Source: Adiantum capillus-veneris (taxonomy: Eukaryota; Streptophyta; Polypodiopsida; Polypodiales; Pteridaceae). From it: a DNA stretch of 64,000 bases. The stretch's first letter is position 1. The number at the start of each line of letters is the position of its first letter. Shown here one piece after another: positions 24,119-34,267 of the stretch. The DNA lies in NCBI GenBank assembly GCA_014529385.2, contig CM043967.1, positions 11,112,001-11,176,000 of the forward strand, read 5' to 3'. Position numbers and translations under genes: made by a program. The notes under the pieces were generated by a model. That model was not told the origin of the DNA. It did not search any database and was given only the letters and a program-made list of their open reading frames with translations.

Positions 24119-24847
24119 AGGTATGGTCATCAAGCTAAGGATTGCATAGTATTTAAGTGCACAATGTCCAATAGACCAACCTTAGGATGGACAAACACAC
24201 CTTGAGTTCCTGCATTGATGCCGTCCCCACTTCTTGAACAAACGTCACAACACATGGTCCCTAGGACCCAAAATGTTGTTCAAACAACACCCTTACCACC
24301 TCCAGTGCTAGGACCGCAACCACCGCATCCGAGAATCATTTCTGTGAATCAAGTGGGTTGTGAGTCATCTATTGCTTGTTTGGAATATTGTGAGAAAGAT
24401 ATAGACCCTAATATTTTGTATGGGATTTATGCGCTTAAAGAAAGTCCACAATACTACATGGAGGACTATTGGGGACAAGTCAAACCTGTCTATCAAGTAG
24501 CTGCTCTTGCTGCAAGAGGCCAAAATATCAACTACACTACTAAGAGACCACCTCTTCAATGCTATGAGTGTGGAGGTCCACATCGTGTGGCCGAGTGTCC
24601 TATTAGACTACAAACGAACGCCACACTAATGCAAACCAATCAAGCGAGCACGTCCACGATGGTGATCCTCATGTGTAATTACTGTGGGATAGATCATTTG
24701 ATTACCCAATGTCCGAATTATCCAAATGCACCAAAGATCACGCCATTAAACTTGATTGAGGTTACCAAGGAGCCATCACAAAGTACACCTGTGGTACCAG
24801 TAAACGTACTCACACGATCGATGCTCCAAAAAAAATTATATTCTTAA
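24119..24847 (+). pseudogene. gag distal part: second half of knuckle 2 and knuckles 3-4
   Basis: Opens directly after the right inverted repeat with YGHQAKDC, supplying the His and last Cys of the split knuckle. After a stop near 24203 the frame at 24215-24847 gives two further knuckles, CYECGGPHRVAEC and CNYCGIDHLITQC, both C-X2-C-X3-H-X4-C. The gag therefore carried four knuckle-like motifs, three with the unusual X3 spacing. The coordinates include the right-hand target-site copy AGGT. Confidence 0.9.
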
Positions 24848-25329
24848 AGAAAGAGACACGGAATCAATTTCCCAATCTCTGAAGAAGAAGAAAACACGAA
24901 GGAAGAGATTGCAAAAAGCAGCGAAGTTAGACCCTAGTTCAAAGACCAACATAGGAACTGGTGACGACCCCGTATATATGAAGAATGCTGAAGAGGATTC
25001 TGATTCAGAGGTGAAACCATGGAGACCAAAAGACCACTAAGAAAGAAACCAACAAGGAATATCATCATGAGCCACAATGGCCAAGATCCAAGAAAAAGAT
25101 AGGAACTTATCCAAACCTACAAAGGAGATTGAGCGAGTCAAGCAATTAAGGAGTTTGGTAGAAGATACCCAAAGGGATCTAGAGCCAGCACCTAGGCAGA
25201 TCCAGATTATAGCCACAGTGCTCCCTATGCAACAACAACCTCACCAAGTCCATAGACCCTTAGCCATACCTAGTGTCATCCAAGAAGAAAGTGACTTAAA
25301 GTCATGGGAAAGTTGGGCGTACTCACTTC
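24848..25329 (+). pseudogene. gag-protease linker, degraded (element C)
   Basis: Lysine- and glutamate-rich linker with several stops. The open piece at 25077-25337 (EIERVKQLRSLVEDTQRDLEP) may be coiled coil. There is no catalytic motif. Confidence 0.5.
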
Positions 25330-26045
25330 TTGTTTGAAAGAATGTTTACAAAGGGACAACCCGATCCTATCGAAAAAATGGAGATCCGATCTTCCCTACA
25401 TCAAGGGACTGAAGCCCAAAAGATGCCGTTAAATTTTGCCAAATTGATGGATTTCATGGCTTCAGAAGTCAGAACCACCATCATGTCCAAACTAGATGGA
25501 GACCCTGAGCTATTCTTAGCTCTTCGAGCTTTCCTCAATGGAGAACTGAAGGTCGGGCTACCACAATTTGCACAGATGGATGGAGCTAGGGAGATGCCAA
25601 TAGAGGAGGAACACTTAGATCCACAAACCAACCTAGATGAGAACCTTGTTGTAGAAATACATGTTAACAAGTTGGGACAATACTTTGAGGGAGATGAATC
25701 CAATGCGACCATACCAATCACTACTAAGGGATTAATTGTGAAGGGAATCCTTGATGGTGGCGTTGGGGTTAGCATTGTGACTAAAGATTGCTGGGAAACT
25801 ATGGGAAGACCTCACCTTAGGACCACAACCATAGTAGTAAAGATGGCCAATGGGTCTATTGTTAAACTTATTGGGATGCTAGAAGATCTCAAGATCAAGG
25901 TCTTTGGACATAAAATATGAATTACCTTTATTATTATGGATTTCTCCAAGCACACTATGACATCTAAGATGATCTTAGGACGTCCTTTCATGAGGGAAGC
26001 GGAAATGGTGCATGACTGGTCTAAAAACCATGTCTACTTGCAATT
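25330..26045 (+). pseudogene. Aspartic protease with DGG active site (element C)
   Basis: After an alpha-helical spacer, ITTKGLIVKGILDGGVGVSIV carries the active-site triad as Asp-Gly-Gly, where most retropepsins have DSG or DTG. DGG is common in plant gypsy proteases. The C-terminal half, with MILGRPFMREAEMVHDW, follows a stop at 25918-25920 in the same frame. It would process the gag-pol polyprotein. This is the expected position, upstream of RT; compare the second protease-like domain downstream of integrase. Confidence 0.8.
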
Positions 26046-27113
26046 CTAAGATTTTGTCATTCGAGTGGATCTTGTAACTGGTTGAGCACATCCTCTAGGA
26101 AATAGCTTTATAATTGATCATAGATCTGACACCACAGTTCACTCGGCCCCATTATAGTATTGTTACACGTGTAAAGTGGACATTGATGCTGGGAAAGATT
26201 CTCCTTATATGGATGTATTACCTGGGATGACTGAGTTGGACAATGTGGATTGGGTCCACCTAAGAGCAACCATAGACACTTGGGGAAAGAGGGGGATGAC
26301 CTGGGTAATACCTGAGGGGGATGAAATGCCACCACTCGTACCCTTAAATATGCTAGAAGCTATGCATATATCTTCTGATGACCTACAAGATGAAGATTTG
26401 ACTGACATTAGAACCAGTAGCGTCTCTCAAGACTATAGCCCACACAATTTGGGGTCAGAATCATCAATTAAAATTGACTCTGAGGACGAAGAATTTGAGT
26501 TAAATCTTAGTGCAAATGTGGGGACAAACCATTCAAGACCCAGTGGTACCCTAGATGACAATCTATCCAAGGGAGCAGAAGACATAAGTAGCGATTTATC
26601 TATTGACTCTTCACTAGAGATCAACCGTAATAAAAAATTAGACAAGAAGAGTAAGAGATATAAGAGGCGACGATATCGAGAAATGTGCGTGATAGAATAA
26701 ATGAAAAGAAATATACTGCAGAATGGCTTAATTATATAGGGGCATGTGATGCTCATCGGAAGTTGGTAGATAACTGGAGTGAATACCTTCAAATCATTAT
26801 GTGGTGTAGTCCACAACCCATTGACATCACACAACTAGAGGCTACAGAGAAGCCAAAGTTGAGCCGTACCATAAGGAGATGACAAAATTGAGAGTTAGCT
26901 CAACAACAAAAGGAATCGGAAGTGAAATCACAGTCCACAAAACAACAGGACCCCACAGACTTACACCTGCACCTGAACATTTCAAATCCTACACCACAGA
27001 GGAACGTAAGGTTGTGTATACAAAGGCTCAAAGAAAACCTATTGATGGAAGCAATGGAGTCTATGATGGTCCAGTGATAATTAAGAAAATAGATAAGCAG
27101 ACCTAGGAGAAGA
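26046..27113 (+). pseudogene. Protease-RT connector (element C)
   Basis: Open stretches at 26176-26700 and 26879-27106 encode a Ser- and Asp-rich acidic segment (SSIKIDSEDEEFELNL) and a basic end. No domain is recognised. The equivalent spacer is seen in related gypsy polyproteins. Several stops are present. Confidence 0.5.
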
Positions 27114-28140
27114 GTTCAAACCTGTTTTCATTGCCCAAGATCTGACAGAGACTGAAGAGTGTGTACTTAGAGAACTACTCAAAAAATTTAGGGATATATT
27201 TGCTTGGACATATCATGATATGAAAGGTGTTCCACCTTCTGTGGTGCAACACTCAATCCCCATGAATAGCATGGCTAAACCAGTTTAGCAACGACCCTAC
27301 CCAATGAATCCTAAATATGCAAAGATTGTTCAAGAAGAGATTGAAAAGATTGTGAAATGCATATTCATATACCCTATTGAGAACTCAGAATGGGTGTCTC
27401 CAATAGTGATTGTGCCAAAAAAGAATGGGAAACTCAAAGTGTGTGTGGATCTCAAGAAGGTCAATGCCGCCACCAGGAGGGACCATTACCCCTTGCCATA
27501 TTCAAAACATGTGCTTGAAGGAGTTTTAGGGAAGGAAGCTTATAGCTTTTTAGATGGGTACTCTAGCTACAATCAAATCACAATTGCTTTGCGCTAGAGG
27601 ACCAAGCTAAAACAGTCTTTATAATCGAATTTGGAGTGTTCACATTTCGTGTTATGGATTTTGGCTTAACCAATGCCCCTGCTACCTTTGAAAGATTAAT
27701 AAACATTGCTTTTAGAGAATATTTGAGGGAGTTTTGTGAAGCTTTCTTAGATGACCTTTGTGTTTATTCCTCTTGGAAAGAACATCTATCATGTCAAAAA
27801 GTGTTTGAGAAGTGCAGATTGTATCGCATCTCCTTAAACCCTTTCAAATTCCAATTTTGGGTTAAACATGGAGTCATTTTTAGGCATATAGTGCCCAAAA
27901 AATGGGATTTCCACAGATGAGAGCAAAATTAAAGCCATTGCTGAATTGCCACCACCTACAAAGTATAAAGGAGTTCAAAGGTTCATGGGCCATGTTGGTT
28001 ATTACTGACGGTTTATTTTAAACTTTGCCGAGATAGCTCGTCCTTTGTACAAGCTTCTTCATGAGTTCCACTGGACCACAGAGTGTGAACATGCTTATAA
28101 ATCATTGAAAATGGCCTTGACTAGCACTCCTATTCTATGA
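27114..28140 (+). pseudogene. Reverse transcriptase (element C)
   Basis: Motifs in order: FAWTYHDMKGVPP; SEWVSPIVIVPKKNGKLKVCVD; AYSFLDGYSSYNQI (first catalytic Asp); FRVMDFGLTNAPATFERL; and the catalytic pair in FLDDLCVYS near 27745-27770, where the usual Tyr is Leu-flanked FLDD. Stops occur near 27286, 27595, 28006 and 28138 and there is at least one frameshift near 27900. Motif wording matches element A rather than fragment B. Confidence 0.85.
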
Positions 28141-29190
28141 GTGCCCGATTGGAATGTAATTTTCCATGTGCATATTGATGTATCAAACTTTGCTATTGGG
28201 TGTGTTCTAGCTCAACCAGGAGAACAAAAATTGGACTATCCCATTAGCTTTGCAAGTCGTCAATTCAATAATGCCGAGAGAAACTACACCACTATAGAGC
28301 GAGAAGGTTTAGGTATGATTTATACAATGAAGAAATTTTGCTACTACCTTCTGGCCAACAAGTTTGTTTTCTATGTTGATCATCAAGCCTTGTTGTATCT
28401 AGTAAAAAAACCTTGTTCGATGGGAAGAATTAAACGATGGTTGTTAATTCTCTTTGAGTTTGATTTTACTCTTGTGGTGAGACCTGGTAAAAGACATGTC
28501 ATGGTGGATCATTTGTCTTGCATACCCAATGGTGAAGCCCCTACTGGAGTCGATGATGAATTGCTTGATACTTCTCTATTCCTAGTCGAAGCCATGCCTG
28601 AATGGAGTGAGAAGATTGTGAACTTTCTAGTTAATGGTTTTCCACCCAAAGAGCTTCGTAAGGACATAGCTCAAAAACTATTAAAAGAATGTGAACCTTA
28701 TACTCTCATTGCAGGAACTCTCTACAGGTTAGGAAAGGATGATATTCTTAGACGTTGTGCCCATGAGGATGAGTATTTATACATACTGCAAGAAACCCAC
28801 ATGGGTATAGCCGGAGGACATTTCTTAGGGGAACTAACTACTAGAAAGGTGTTGCAATCAGGCTATTGGTGGCCTACCTTATTCAAGGATGCATCACTTT
28901 TTGCAAAAGGATTTGATGATTGCCAATGTTACAAGATCACGCAACAAAAGGATAGGATGCCCCTACATCATGTTAAAGTGACTCAACCATTTGAAAAATG
29001 GGATTTGGACTTTGTAGGTCCAATAAGTCCGGCAGCTCATAGCACTCAATCTCGATATGTTATTGTTGCCACTGACTATGTAACAAAGTGGACGAAAGCC
29101 AAGGTGAATGCAAGGCTGATGCAAGGTCAGCTGCCAAGTTTCTCTTTGAGAACATTATTACAAGATTTGGTTGTCCCTTTGAGATTGTGA
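28141..29190 (+). pseudogene. RNase H and integrase N-terminal part (element C)
   Basis: A 349-codon open stretch. RNase H: HIDVSNFAIGCVLAQPG, YTTIEREGLGMIY, FYVDHQALLYLV and VDHLSCI (residues 10-135). Integrase zinc domain: ETHMGIAGGHFLGELTTRKVL followed by CQCYK; one Cys position appears altered (DDCQC). Core start: WDLDFVGPI with the first catalytic Asp, about residue 285. A frameshift near 29150 passes the reading to the next segment. Confidence 0.85.
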
Positions 29191-29815
29191 GTGACAATGG
29201 CACTCATTTTATAAATGGAGTGATAAAACAACTATCTACCAACTTCATGATAGCTCACCATAAGTCCACACCTTATTATTCACAAGCAGATGGCCAAGTT
29301 GAGAGTACCAACAAAACTCTCATCTCCATTTTGACAAAGACAGTTAAGTCTCATCGTACAGATTGGAATTTAAATCTTACATAAGCTCTATGGGCTTATC
29401 CTACTCCGTACAAAGTTTCCATTAAGTGCACACCGTTTAAGATGGTGTATGGCCAAGAAGCGGTTATGCCATGGGAGTTTGTCATTCCTAGTCTTTGAGT
29501 AGCTTCTCAAGAAGGTTGGGAGGATAACCCCTTAGTTGAGTGATTGTATATCCTTGAAAGGTTAGATGAAGAGAGGCAATTAGCTATGCAAAATGCACTT
29601 GTGGAGAAAGAAAGAAGGAATAAATGGTTTGATCGTCATCTAAAGAACAAAGATATCAATGTTGGTGATAAAGTCCTTATGTATGGCGTGCGTAATGAAA
29701 AGAAAAAGTTGAAATATGCAGGAAAATGACCATATAGAGTATGTGAAATCACCCCAGAGACTCTTGATGGAGTTGAAAACCATCGGATTCCTCAATGGTA
29801 GCAAATTTAAAAGAA
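29088..29815 (+). pseudogene. Integrase core end and GPY/F tail (element C)
   Basis: In the shifted frame, CPFEIVSDNGTHFINGV holds the second catalytic Asp and YYSQADGQVESTNKTL the Glu. A stop at about 29383 is followed by remnants of the PFKMVYGQEAVMPWEF block and by 29544-29729 (MQNALVEKERRNKWFDRHLK, VGDKVLMYG). A PYRVCEI GPY/F remnant follows near 29730. It would insert element cDNA into chromosomes. Confidence 0.85.
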
Positions 29816-30003
29816 ATTATGATCCTTTAAGCCAAGAGGAGCTACGTGCCATCCATCAAAAAAAGGCAGCCAAGGCACAGAAAAAATTGAAAAAGATACA
29901 AGCTCAAGCTGAGGCGAAAGAGCGACAACAATGTATAAGACGCCAATGAGAGGCCAACCTTGGAGTTACACATACATTCTACGTTGAAACAGAGGATGAT
30001 TGG

Positions 30004-30345
30004 TTGGACTCTGACACACCTGTACGATACCCTATTGAGCTAAATAGTCCCTATGGAAAAGTTCTATATAACACCGTATTGGACACGAGTGCTAAGTATA
30101 ATCTACTATCATATGGGGTGTGGTGTCAGTTAGGAAAGCCACCTCTATCTGAGAGTATTATCCAAGTCAAGGGTGTCAACAAGAAAAAAACTACGGTTTT
30201 TGGAATCTGACACACTTCTGTCAGTTACGACAATGGGGTTGTAGCTCAAGACTTTTTGGTCATGCCTGCCGGAACTATGGAGGGTAATATAAACCTAGGA
30301 TGCACGTGGATGCTAGCCACCAACTGCACTATTGATTGGGGGACC
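30004..30345 (+). pseudogene. Second, post-integrase aspartic-protease-like domain (element C)
   Basis: VRYPIELNSPYGKVLYNTVLDTSAKYNLLS reads as a retropepsin N-lobe with DTS in place of DTG/DSG. After a stop at about 30208 the same frame gives VSYDNGVVAQDFLVMPAGTM and INLGCTWMLATNCTIDW, matching the flap and the ILGxxW C-lobe. It corresponds in position and pattern to the domain at 237-1145 in element A. Element C also has a normal upstream protease, so one polyprotein carried two such domains. With DTS the catalytic role is doubtful. Confidence 0.7.
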
Positions 30346-30539
30346 GGGGATGTGACAACGCAGAAACCAAGTCTTAGTCCTGCCCTGCCCTACCACTCAA
30401 GCCATAGTCCCTGAGATATTGCCTCTCAAGGAAATAAAACCCAAAAGATTGCATGTCCAAAAGGTTGAACCATATGTCCCCATAGCCCAATTCTCTAGAG
30501 CTTCAACTGATGTAGTTGAAATAAATCTTGAGACACACA

Positions 30540-30970
30540 AGACCCATCGTAATATAACAAAGAAAACATACAATTGGGTCCCTAAAGCTTCTCTAGCGAC
30601 CATAGCTAGTGCTAAAAAATAGGAGCCTGGTAAGAGACATCCCACTCGCCCCAAGAAATGTAGAGAAACGTTGCGTTGGATTCCTAAAAAACTATTGGAA
30701 GCCCAAGGCAACTATCTAAAGAAATGTAGAGAAACGTTGCGATGGATTCGTAAAAAACTATTGGAAGCCCAAAGCTACTATGAAGGAAATGATCAAATCT
30801 GGGTGCCAAAATGTAAATTGTGCTCTTACTTGTCACCTGGCCCATGTGAGTCCAATCCTGTGGCTCCAAAACAAATTGAAGATCGCGGAAAGGAAAAAAA
30901 TCATGGAATGTTACACACCCGTTCGAGAGCTAGTTTGGGTACCGAAGAAAGAATGATTTGTTCCACCTAG
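30540..30970 (+). pseudogene. WVPK-repeat region 3' of the second protease-like domain (element C)
   Basis: Across two frames the motif W-(V/I)-P/R-K recurs: YNWVPKASLA, LRWIPKKLLEAQ, LRWIRKKLLEAQ, IWVPKCKL and, near the end, VWVPKKE. The central pair is an approximately 60-bp tandem duplication (30656-30715 and 30716-30777). Element A ends its corresponding frame with IWVPKA. The function is unknown. Confidence 0.6.
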
Positions 30971-31270
30971 CTCAGGAACAAGGAAGTCAAATGAAGCTTC
31001 TTGCTCTTCATGTAGTTCATTTACGGAAATAGAAACTTCAACAACCTCCACCTACCATTGTACATATCCATACAAACAAGGAAGAGTTTGCGCCTCCCGT
31101 TGTAAGTTCACCACCTACAACAACAGTGCAAATAAAATCATGGGAAAGTACCTTACCACCCTTGCAACTAAATGAAACGCATAGGGCGGTCGAAAACTAT
31201 CGGTTAAAGCCTTCACCCATAACAACTTGGAACAATTGGTTTCAAATGGTGATGACATCATTCCAAAAGG
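30971..31270 (+). pseudogene. 3' coding tail of element C before the tandem array
   Basis: Readable codons (EEFAPPVVSSPPTTTVQIKS; WNNWFQMVMTSFQKA) run to the array edge at 31271. A similar proline/threonine-rich reading resumes at 33419, so the tail appears to have been split by the array. Confidence 0.45.
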
Positions 31271-33418
31271 CATTTCCCTCTTGAATAACAGGTCTTGAGT
31301 TCAAGTCTCCTCATCCGCGGCTAAGTCTTTAAGGTCTATTGGGTTAGTTTCCTACAACATTAAAACACTCTTCTTCTCAGGTGTGTGTGGGTGTGTGCTC
31401 TAATAAAAAGAGGAAAATGGTATAACCTTTTATCACCCAAGTGTGGTAGATTGTTTTTGCCATTTCCCTCTCGGACAACAGGTCTTCAGTTCAACTCTCC
31501 TTGTCGGCTAGATCTTTAAGGTCTCTTCGGATAGTTTCCTACGATGTTAAAACTCTCTTCTTCTTGGGTGTGGGTGTGGGTGTGTGTATGTGGTGTACTA
31601 ATAAAAAGAGGAAAATGGTATAACCTTTCTATCATCGAAGTGTGGTTGTTTTTTTTTCCATTTTCCTCATGAATTACAGGTCTTGATTTCAATTCTCCTC
31701 GTTGGCTAGATCTTTACGGCCCCTGGGGATAGTTTCCTACCATTTTTCTACGATGTTAAAACTCTTTTCTTCTCGGGTGTGTGTGTGTGTAGCTGTGTGT
31801 GTGTGTGTGCGCGCTAACAAAAAGAGGAAAATGATATAACCTTTCTATCACCCAAGTGTGGTAGATTGGTTATGCTATTTTCCTCTTGAATAACAGGTCT
31901 TGAGTTTAACTGTCCTCGTCGGCTAGATGTTTAAGGTCTCTTGGGATGGTTCCTATGATGTTAAAACTTTGTTCTTCTCGTGTGTGCGCGTGGGTGTGTA
32001 TGTGTGTGTGCTAATAAAAAGCAAAAATTGGTATAACCTTTCTATCACCCAAGTGTAGTAGATTAATTATGCCATTTCCCTCTCGAATAACAGGTCTTGA
32101 GTTCACCTCTCCTCGTCGGCTAGATCCTTAAGGTCTCTTGGGTTAGTTTTCTACAATGTTAAAACACTCCTCTTCTCGGGTGTGTGTGGGTGTGTGCTTT
32201 AATAAAACGAGAAAAATGGTATAATTTTTTTAATCACCCAAGTGTGGTAGATTGGTTATGCCATTTCTCTCTTGAATTATAGGTCTTCAGTTCAACTCTC
32301 CTCATCCGATAGATCTATAAGGTCTCTTTGGCTTTTCTACAACATTAAAACTCTCTTTTTCTCGAGTGTGTGTCTGTGTGCTATTAAAAGGAGGAAAATG
32401 GTATAACCTTTCTATCACCCAATTGTGGTGGATTGGTTATGCCATTTCCCTCTTGAATAACAGGTCTTGAGTTCAACTTTTCTCATCGGCTAGATCTTTA
32501 AGGTCTCTTGGGATAGTTTCCTACGACGATAAATCTCTCTTTCTCTCGGGTGTGTGTATGGGTGTGGGTGTGGGTGGTAATAAAAAGAGGAAAATGGTAT
32601 AACCTTTCTTTCACCCAAGTGTATAGATTGGTTATGCCATTTTCCCTCTTGAATAACAAGACTTGAGTTCAACTTTCCTCGTCCAGCTAGGTCTTTAAGG
32701 TCTGGGTTAGTTTCCTGTGATGTTAAAACACTCTTCTGCTCAAGTGTGTGTGTGGGTGTGGGTGTGTGAGCTAATAAAAAGAGGGAAATGGTATAACCTT
32801 TTATCACCCAAGTGTTGTAGATTGGTTATGCCATTTTCCTCTTGAATAATAGGTCTTGAGTTCAACTCTCCTCATCGGCTAGATCTTTAAGGTGTCTGGG
32901 GATAGTTTCCTACGACGTTAAAACTCTCTTCTTCTCAAGTGTGTGTGTTCATAAAAAGAGGAAAATGGTATAACCTTTCTATGACCTAAATGTGGTAGAT
33001 TGGTTATGCCATTTCTTTCTTGAATAACAAGTCTTGAGTTCAACTCTCCTAGTCGGCTAGGTCTTAAAGGTCTCTTGGGTTAGTTTGCTATGATGACAAA
33101 ACACTATTCTTCTTGGGTGTGTGTGTGTGTGGACGTGTGTGCTAATAAAAAGAGGAAAATGTTATAACCTTTTATCACCCAAGTGTGGTAGATTGGTTAT
33201 GCCATTTCACTCTTGAATTACAGGTCTTGAGTTCAACTCTCCTCATTGGCTAGATTTTTAAGGTATCTTGGGATAGTGTCCTACGACGTTTAAACTCTGT
33301 TCATCTCGGGTGTGTGTGTGTGGGTGCTAATAAAAAGAGAAAAATGGTATAACCTTTTATCTCCCAAGTGTGGTAGATAGGTTATGCCATTTCCCTCTTG
33401 AATTATCGGTCTTGAGTT
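31271..33418 (+). repeat. Tandem array 1 of a tRNA-derived SINE-like unit (about 11 units)
   Basis: Unit of about 180-200 bp: ATCACCCAAGTG, the A-box match TGGTAGATTGG, TATGCCATTTCCCTCTTGAA, GGTCTTGA, the B-box match GTTCAACTC, GGCTAGATCTTTAAGG, ACGTTAAAACTCTCTTCTTC, a (GT)n tract, then TAATAAAAAGAGGAAAATGG. Box A and box B starts are about 45 bp apart, as in a tRNA gene. Both edges of the array fall in the same part of the unit (CATTTCCCTCTTGAA to CTTGAGTT). It lies inside the 3' tail of element C. Confidence 0.85.
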
Positions 33419-33777
33419 GTTCCACCAGAAAATGCAACAAAATATACGACAACATCGACTTCAAAGGATCCACATACGCCAATTCAAAACCAGTGGAAAA
33501 CAATCAAACAAAAAGCGGCAGATTTACAACTTCTCCTTGCAAAGAAAATCTGCCAGCCAACTCAAGCTACCATAGGAAAGCTCAACGACAAATGCCAATA
33601 AGCGAATCGCTTATACCTTCCTCTTACACCGCATTAATTCTTTCTACATGCATTGACTGCACATGCATATAGGGCTATATTACAAGGCTTGCATTAGCAC
33701 GAGTTCACACCCATGCACAACACATACCCTTGACGATACCCTGTCGTTCGGGAGGACTCCAACTAGGAGGGGGGGCG
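33419..33777 (+). other. End of element C: coding tail, 3' UTR and polypurine tract
   Basis: Codons resume at the array edge (VPPENATKYTTTSTSKDP) and stop at about 33600. A purine run AACTAGGAGGGGGGG at 33757-33771 resembles the polypurine tract of element D (AATTAGGAGGGGGGG), supporting a 3' LTR start nearby. The LTR itself could not be delimited. Confidence 0.5.
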
Positions 33778-34260
33778 GCATTCCAAATGCGGACTCATGT
33801 CATATATTAGAGGGCAATGTTTGTGAGCAATTTTTCAACCATTTTTGCGTTTTATTGTGCGATTTTGGGAAAAAGAATTTGCCCTCGTAATTAATCAGAA
33901 TTGGGGACCAAATCATCATACATGAGCCCCTAGGGATGTGTATAGACTATAAAGAGAGTCAAATTTGGCCAAAAAATGTCTAAAAACAGCAAAAAATAGG
34001 CCAAGGTTGACGATTATGAGCGAGAATGTACATAGACGAGAGAAAAGTGAGCTACAAAGTGTTTTTCTTTTCATTGGTATTTTTATAGGTTAGAATTGTT
34101 ATTTTTGGGTTATTTTGGGATTTATTTGCTTTATTTTAGCCATTTTCTAGCAAAATTTATAGAAAAAAATCCGTAATCCAGATGGAAACACAAAAGAAGA
34201 GACGCCTGATCGGAGCAAGGTAAAGAAGACACATAAAAAATAGGGACTGCAAAGGTGGCA
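33778..34260. other. AT-rich non-coding junction between elements C and D
   Basis: A/T-rich sequence with AAAAAACAGC-type runs, perhaps the U3 or leader of one of the flanking elements. No primer-binding site, LTR boundary or credible ORF was found. Confidence 0.4.
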
Positions 34261-34267
34261 GGGCAAA

